A stretch of 44,879 nt of DNA, taken from Candidatus Segatella albertsiae (GTDB taxonomy: Bacteria; Bacteroidota; Bacteroidia; Bacteroidales; Bacteroidaceae). The notes beneath the pieces were generated by a model, which saw only the letters and a program-made list of their open reading frames with translations, did no database searches and was not told where the DNA came from. Location: assembly GCA_002451555.1 (NCBI GenBank), contig DKCU01000110.1, positions 1-44,879 of the forward strand. Direction: 5' to 3'. Of this stretch, positions 42,071 to 44,879 are shown in pieces (position 1 is the first letter of the stretch; every line of letters begins with the position of its first letter). The translations under genes were made by a program, and so were the position numbers.

Positions 42071-43852
42071 TTAAGCCTTGCCTTCCATCTGAGCCTTCAA
42101 CTTAGCGAGTGCATCGATGTCACCGAGTGAAGTACCAGCTGCTACGTTGTTGATAGCAGTAGCCTCGTTCTTGCGGCCACCGTTGTTGTGCTTGCGTGGA
42201 GCTGCTGGCTTAACATCGTCCTTGCCCTCCTCGAATGTACGAGAGTGAGAGAGGATGATACGCTTTGTCTCCTTAACGAACTCGATTACCTTGAAGTCGA
42301 GCTCCTCGCCCTTCTTAGCCTGAGTACCATCTTCCTTAACGAGGTGCTTTGGAGTAGCGAAACCTTCACCACCCTCTGCGAGAGCGATAACGGCACCCTT
42401 GTCCATCATCTCTGTGATTGTACCCTTGTGGATAGAACCTGGAGTGTAGATTGCCTCATACTCATCCCATGGGTTCTTCTCCAACTGCTTGTGACCGAGG
42501 CTCAAACGACGATTCTCCTTGTCGATTTCGAGAACTACTACGTCGATGTCGGCACCAACTGTTGTGAACTCAGATGGGTGCTTAACCTTCTTGGTCCAAG
42601 AGAGGTCGGAGATGTGGATCAAACCATCAACACCTTCCTCGAGCTCTACGAAGATACCGAAGTTAGTGAAGTTGCGAACCTTAGCAGTGTGCTTGCTACC
42701 TACAGGATACTTAACCTCGATGGTCTCCCATGGGTCTTCCTTCAACTGCTTGATACCAAGGCTCATCTTACGCTCAGCGCGGTCGAGTGTCAAGATGACA
42801 GCCTCAACCTCGTCACCTACCTTCATGAAGTCCTGAGCAGAACGCAAGTGCTGGCTCCAAGACATCTCAGATACGTGGATAAGACCCTCAACACCAGGAG
42901 CGATCTCTACGAATGCACCGTAGTCAGCCATAACGACAACCTTGCCCTTCACGTGGTCGCCTACCTTCAAGTTTGGATCGAGAGCATCCCATGGGTGTGG
43001 AGTCAACTGCTTCAAACCGAGGGCGATACGCTTCTTCTCCTCATCGAAGTCGAGGATAACAACGTTGATCTTCTGGTCGAGAGAAACAACCTCGTGTGGA
43101 TCGCTTACGCGGCCCCAAGAGAGGTCTGTGATGTGAATCAATCCATCTACGCCGCCGAGGTCAACGAATACACCGTAAGAAGTGATGTTCTTAACAGTAC
43201 CTTCGAGGATCTGACCCTTCTCAAGCTTGCCGATGATTTCTTTACGCTGCTGCTCCAACTCCTGCTCGATGAGAGCCTTGTGAGAAACAACTACGTTGCG
43301 GAACTCCTGGTTGATCTTTACAACCTTGAACTCCATTGTCTTGCCTACGAAGATATCGTAGTCGCGTATAGGGTGAACGTCGATCTGGCTTCCTGGCAAG
43401 AAAGCTTCGATACCGAAAACGTCAACAATCATACCGCCCTTTGTGCGGCACTTGATGTAACCCTGGATAACTTCCTCGTTCTCAAGAGCCTCGTTTACAC
43501 GCTCCCAAGACTTGCTCAAGCGAGCCTTCTTGTGAGAGAGTACCAACTGGCCCTTTGCATCCTCTTGGTTCTCTACATAAACCTCAACCTTGTCACCTAC
43601 CTTCAAATCTGGGTTGTAACGGAACTCAGAAGCTGGGATGATACCGTCGCTCTTGTAACCGATGTTTACGATAACCTCTTTCTTATCTACAGAGATTACA
43701 GTACCTTCTACAACCTGGTGCTCGGTAACTTTGTTAAGGGTTTCGTCATAGGCCTTCTCGAGGTCCTCTTTGCTGACGTTTGCGCTGCCGCCATTCTCAA
43801 ACTCGTCCCAATTGAAGTCGTCCAATGGCTTTACGTTCTTTAAATCTGACAT
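42071..43852 (-). CDS. rpsA: 30S ribosomal protein S1
   Basis: A 593-residue ribosome-associated RNA-binding protein with an acidic N-terminus (DDFNWDEFENGG, residues about 11-22), then about six S1 domains from residue 50 to 550 (signatures such as GTVKNITSYGVFVDLGGVDG and KVVVMADYGAFVEIAPGVEG), and a basic, Asn/Ala-rich tail. S1 feeds mRNA to the 30S subunit; in this group, where Shine-Dalgarno sequences are rare, it probably matters for most messages. The start is the ATG at 43852; a longer in-frame reading would place 22 hydrophobic residues before it and overlap the promoter box. Confidence 0.95.
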   Translation of the reverse strand: MSDLKNVKPLDDFNWDEFENGGSANVSKEDLEKAYDETLNKVTEHQVVEGTVISVDKKEVIVNIGYKSDGIIPASEFRYNPDLKVGDKVEVYVENQEDAKGQLVLSHKKARLSKSWERVNEALENEEVIQGYIKCRTKGGMIVDVFGIEAFLPGSQIDVHPIRDYDIFVGKTMEFKVVKINQEFRNVVVSHKALIEQELEQQRKEIIGKLEKGQILEGTVKNITSYGVFVDLGGVDGLIHITDLSWGRVSDPHEVVSLDQKINVVILDFDEEKKRIALGLKQLTPHPWDALDPNLKVGDHVKGKVVVMADYGAFVEIAPGVEGLIHVSEMSWSQHLRSAQDFMKVGDEVEAVILTLDRAERKMSLGIKQLKEDPWETIEVKYPVGSKHTAKVRNFTNFGIFVELEEGVDGLIHISDLSWTKKVKHPSEFTTVGADIDVVVLEIDKENRRLSLGHKQLEKNPWDEYEAIYTPGSIHKGTITEMMDKGAVIALAEGGEGFATPKHLVKEDGTQAKKGEELDFKVIEFVKETKRIILSHSRTFEEGKDDVKPAAPRKHNNGGRKNEATAINNVAAGTSLGDIDALAKLKAQMEGKA

Positions 43853-43915
43853 AAAATTAAATAAAAAATTAAAATTAATAAAGTTAGACTTTATGTGAAT
43901 TATATAAATCGGGCG

Positions 43916-43923
43916 CAAAATTA
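43916..43923 (-). promoter_or_regulatory. -7 promoter box for rpsA
   Basis: TAATTTTG on the minus strand, 63 bp upstream of the ATG; the AT-rich leader suits strong expression. Confidence 0.55.
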
Positions 43924-44057
43924 CTCATTTTTCTTGAAATACCATCATTTACTCTATTATAACACATAATATTTATAGTATTTTAACTAAAAGATTGGGA
44001 GTATGTTGCTGTTTGCTTTCTTATACCTTATTTATATATATGTGATTTTATTTTGTA

Positions 44058-44065
44058 TATGTTTG
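44058..44065 (+). promoter_or_regulatory. Possible -7 box of an upstream transcript
   Basis: TATGTTTG matches TAnnTTTG; no coding sequence follows, but a terminator-like hairpin does at 44213-44247. No -33 element is clear. Confidence 0.3.
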
Positions 44066-44212
44066 TTATATGAAAGGTTAGTCCTCGATAGGTTGGACCT
44101 CAACAGGCAAGTTCTCGATAGGATAGTTCATTATGAGGGACAGGGCATCTAATGGCTGATATCGTTAAAAGACAGGGGCAATTTGTTGCAGATTTATCAA
44201 AACAAAACAAAA

Positions 44213-44247
44213 AAGGGCATATAGATTTGCGGGTGTGCTCTTTTTTG
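44213..44247 (+). terminator. Possible terminator upstream of the ABC-F gene
   Basis: AGGGCAT and GTGCTCT pair (one G-U at each of two positions) and are followed by TTTTTT. It overlaps the -33 element of the ABC-F promoter, so it may end an upstream RNA. Confidence 0.4.
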
Positions 44248-44257
44248 TGTAACTTTG
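44226..44257 (+). promoter_or_regulatory. Promoter of the ABC-F gene
   Basis: TTTG (44226-44229), 20 bp, TAACTTTG (44250-44257); the ATG is at 44300. Confidence 0.75.
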
Positions 44258-44299
44258 CAAACTGAATGAGACTAAACGTTTAGAAATTTATAGAAAATA

Positions 44300-44879
44300 A
44301 TGATATCAGTAGAAGGATTGAAGGTGGAATTCGGTGTGAAACCGCTCTTCCACGATGTGAGTTTCGTCATCAATGATCGTGACCGAATAGCACTTGTCGG
44401 TAAGAATGGAGCAGGTAAATCTACCATGCTTAAGATTCTTTGTGGGTTGCAGAAACCTACAAGTGGCGTGGTTGCAGTTCCCAACGACACGACGATTGGC
44501 TATTTGCCTCAGGTGATGAAACTTCAGGACGACACGACTGTCAAGGAGGAGACTCGTAAGGCCTTCTCGCATAATACGGAAATGAAGGCTCGACTGGATA
44601 AGATGCAACAGGAGATGACGGATCGCACTGATTATGAGAGCGATGAGTATGCTCAGTTGGTGGAAAAGTTTACCCAAGAACATGAGAGATACATGATGAT
44701 GGGTGGCGAGAACTATGAGGCGGAAATCGAGCGTACCCTGACGGGTCTTGGATTTACTCGCGAAGATTTCGAACGTCCTACCAAGGAGTTTTCTGGTGGT
44801 TGGCGTATGCGAATCGAATTGGCGAAAATCTTGCTCCAGAAGCCTGATGTCCTTTTGCTCGATGAGCCTACCAACCACC
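44300..44879 (+). CDS. ABC-F family ATP-binding protein, N-terminal part (runs off the window)
   Basis: Only the first 193 codons are inside. The first ATP-binding domain is seen nearly whole: Walker A LVGKNGAGKST (about residues 33-43), Q-loop TIGYLPQ, signature EFSGGWRMR (about 163-171) and the start of Walker B LLLDEPTNH. A coiled insertion lies near residues 90-120. ABC-F proteins act on ribosomes (EttA-, Uup- or antibiotic-protection-like) and have no membrane part. Which subgroup this is needs the missing linker and second domain. Confidence 0.9.
   Translation, partial: MISVEGLKVEFGVKPLFHDVSFVINDRDRIALVGKNGAGKSTMLKILCGLQKPTSGVVAVPNDTTIGYLPQVMKLQDDTTVKEETRKAFSHNTEMKARLDKMQQEMTDRTDYESDEYAQLVEKFTQEHERYMMMGGENYEAEIERTLTGLGFTREDFERPTKEFSGGWRMRIELAKILLQKPDVLLLDEPTNH

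Larger units (their letters stand above)
43853..44299. other. 447-bp divergent region between rpsA and the ABC-F gene
   Basis: Holds the rpsA -7 box (43916-43923), a possible promoter/terminator pair on the plus strand (44058-44065 and 44213-44247) and the ABC-F promoter (44226-44257). A repeated CTCGATAGG string (44084 and 44115 neighbourhood) and no coding frame were seen. Confidence 0.5.

Noticed and set aside
42188..43843. A 551-codon frame antisense to ribosomal protein S1
   Set aside because: It mirrors the S1 coding frame; the long open reading comes from the strong codon bias of a highly expressed gene. S1 motifs are clear on the other strand.

Overview
The window is a chromosomal segment of a Bacteroidales bacterium, most likely Prevotella/Segatella-like. 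The evidence is the set of promoters of the form TTTG-N19..21-TAnnTTTG, starts without clear Shine-Dalgarno sequences, Bacteroidetes-restricted families (DUF2520 protein, DUF4301-type protein, PCMD lipoprotein, lipidated TamA-like Omp85, calycin-like secreted protein with a C-terminal tail) and an AT-rich intergenic style. No phage, insertion sequence, CRISPR array or tRNA gene was found; most genes are housekeeping genes.

Layout. 1-4.3 kb: start of a malic enzyme (minus), a TetR regulator, then DUF2520 protein, KdsC-type phosphatase and Maf, then a Fur-family regulator. 4.3-8.1 kb: purA, hisS and a secreted SGNH esterase that ends in a piece of a pectinesterase fold. 8.3-12.5 kb (minus): recQ, kdsB, tilS. 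12.6-15.2 kb: M49 peptidase and a Nudix hydrolase. 15.25-15.6 kb: a large palindromic repeat pair between convergent genes. 15.6-19.5 kb: pheS (minus), then a lipoprotein, murB and a PhnP-like metallo-hydrolase. 19.5-22.3 kb (minus): SpoU-type rRNA methyltransferase, membrane protein, bifunctional hisB. 22.5-26.0 kb: TamL-like Omp85 lipoprotein, a small NTF2-like lipoprotein, a WalJ-like metallo-hydrolase. 26.3-29.8 kb (minus): SPOR lipoprotein, ruvX and def tightly coupled, then a TPR protein. 30.0-30.9 kb: three small envelope genes (YtxH, holin-like, coiled coil). 31.0-33.4 kb: a probable small RNA and an RSH ppGpp enzyme with a degenerate hydrolase site. 33.5-36.2 kb: DUF4301-type protein, RNase P RNA, a small membrane protein. 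36.4-40.7 kb (minus): gdhA, then a three-gene surface cassette (PCMD lipoprotein, beta-barrel, calycin-like protein). 40.9-44.9 kb: Rpn-like nuclease, ribosomal protein S1, and the start of an ABC-F ATPase.

Common themes. Translation and RNA (hisS, pheS, tilS, def, S1, RNase P, SpoU methyltransferase, ABC-F), cell envelope (KdsB and KdsC for KDO, MurB, TamL, SPOR protein, surface lipoproteins) and stress signalling (RSH, Fur, TetR).

The non-coding structure is the least expected part: a probable ~70 nt minus-strand RNA with its own promoter and terminator near 31.0 kb, a mirror-image REP-like doublet at 15.3 kb, a second complex inverted repeat at 26.1-26.2 kb, a 22-bp-period ACGTACGT array at 37.9-38.0 kb, and a 14-bp tandem repeat that runs into the start codon of the KdsC gene. 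Functions are assigned by reading motifs only; no database search was run.
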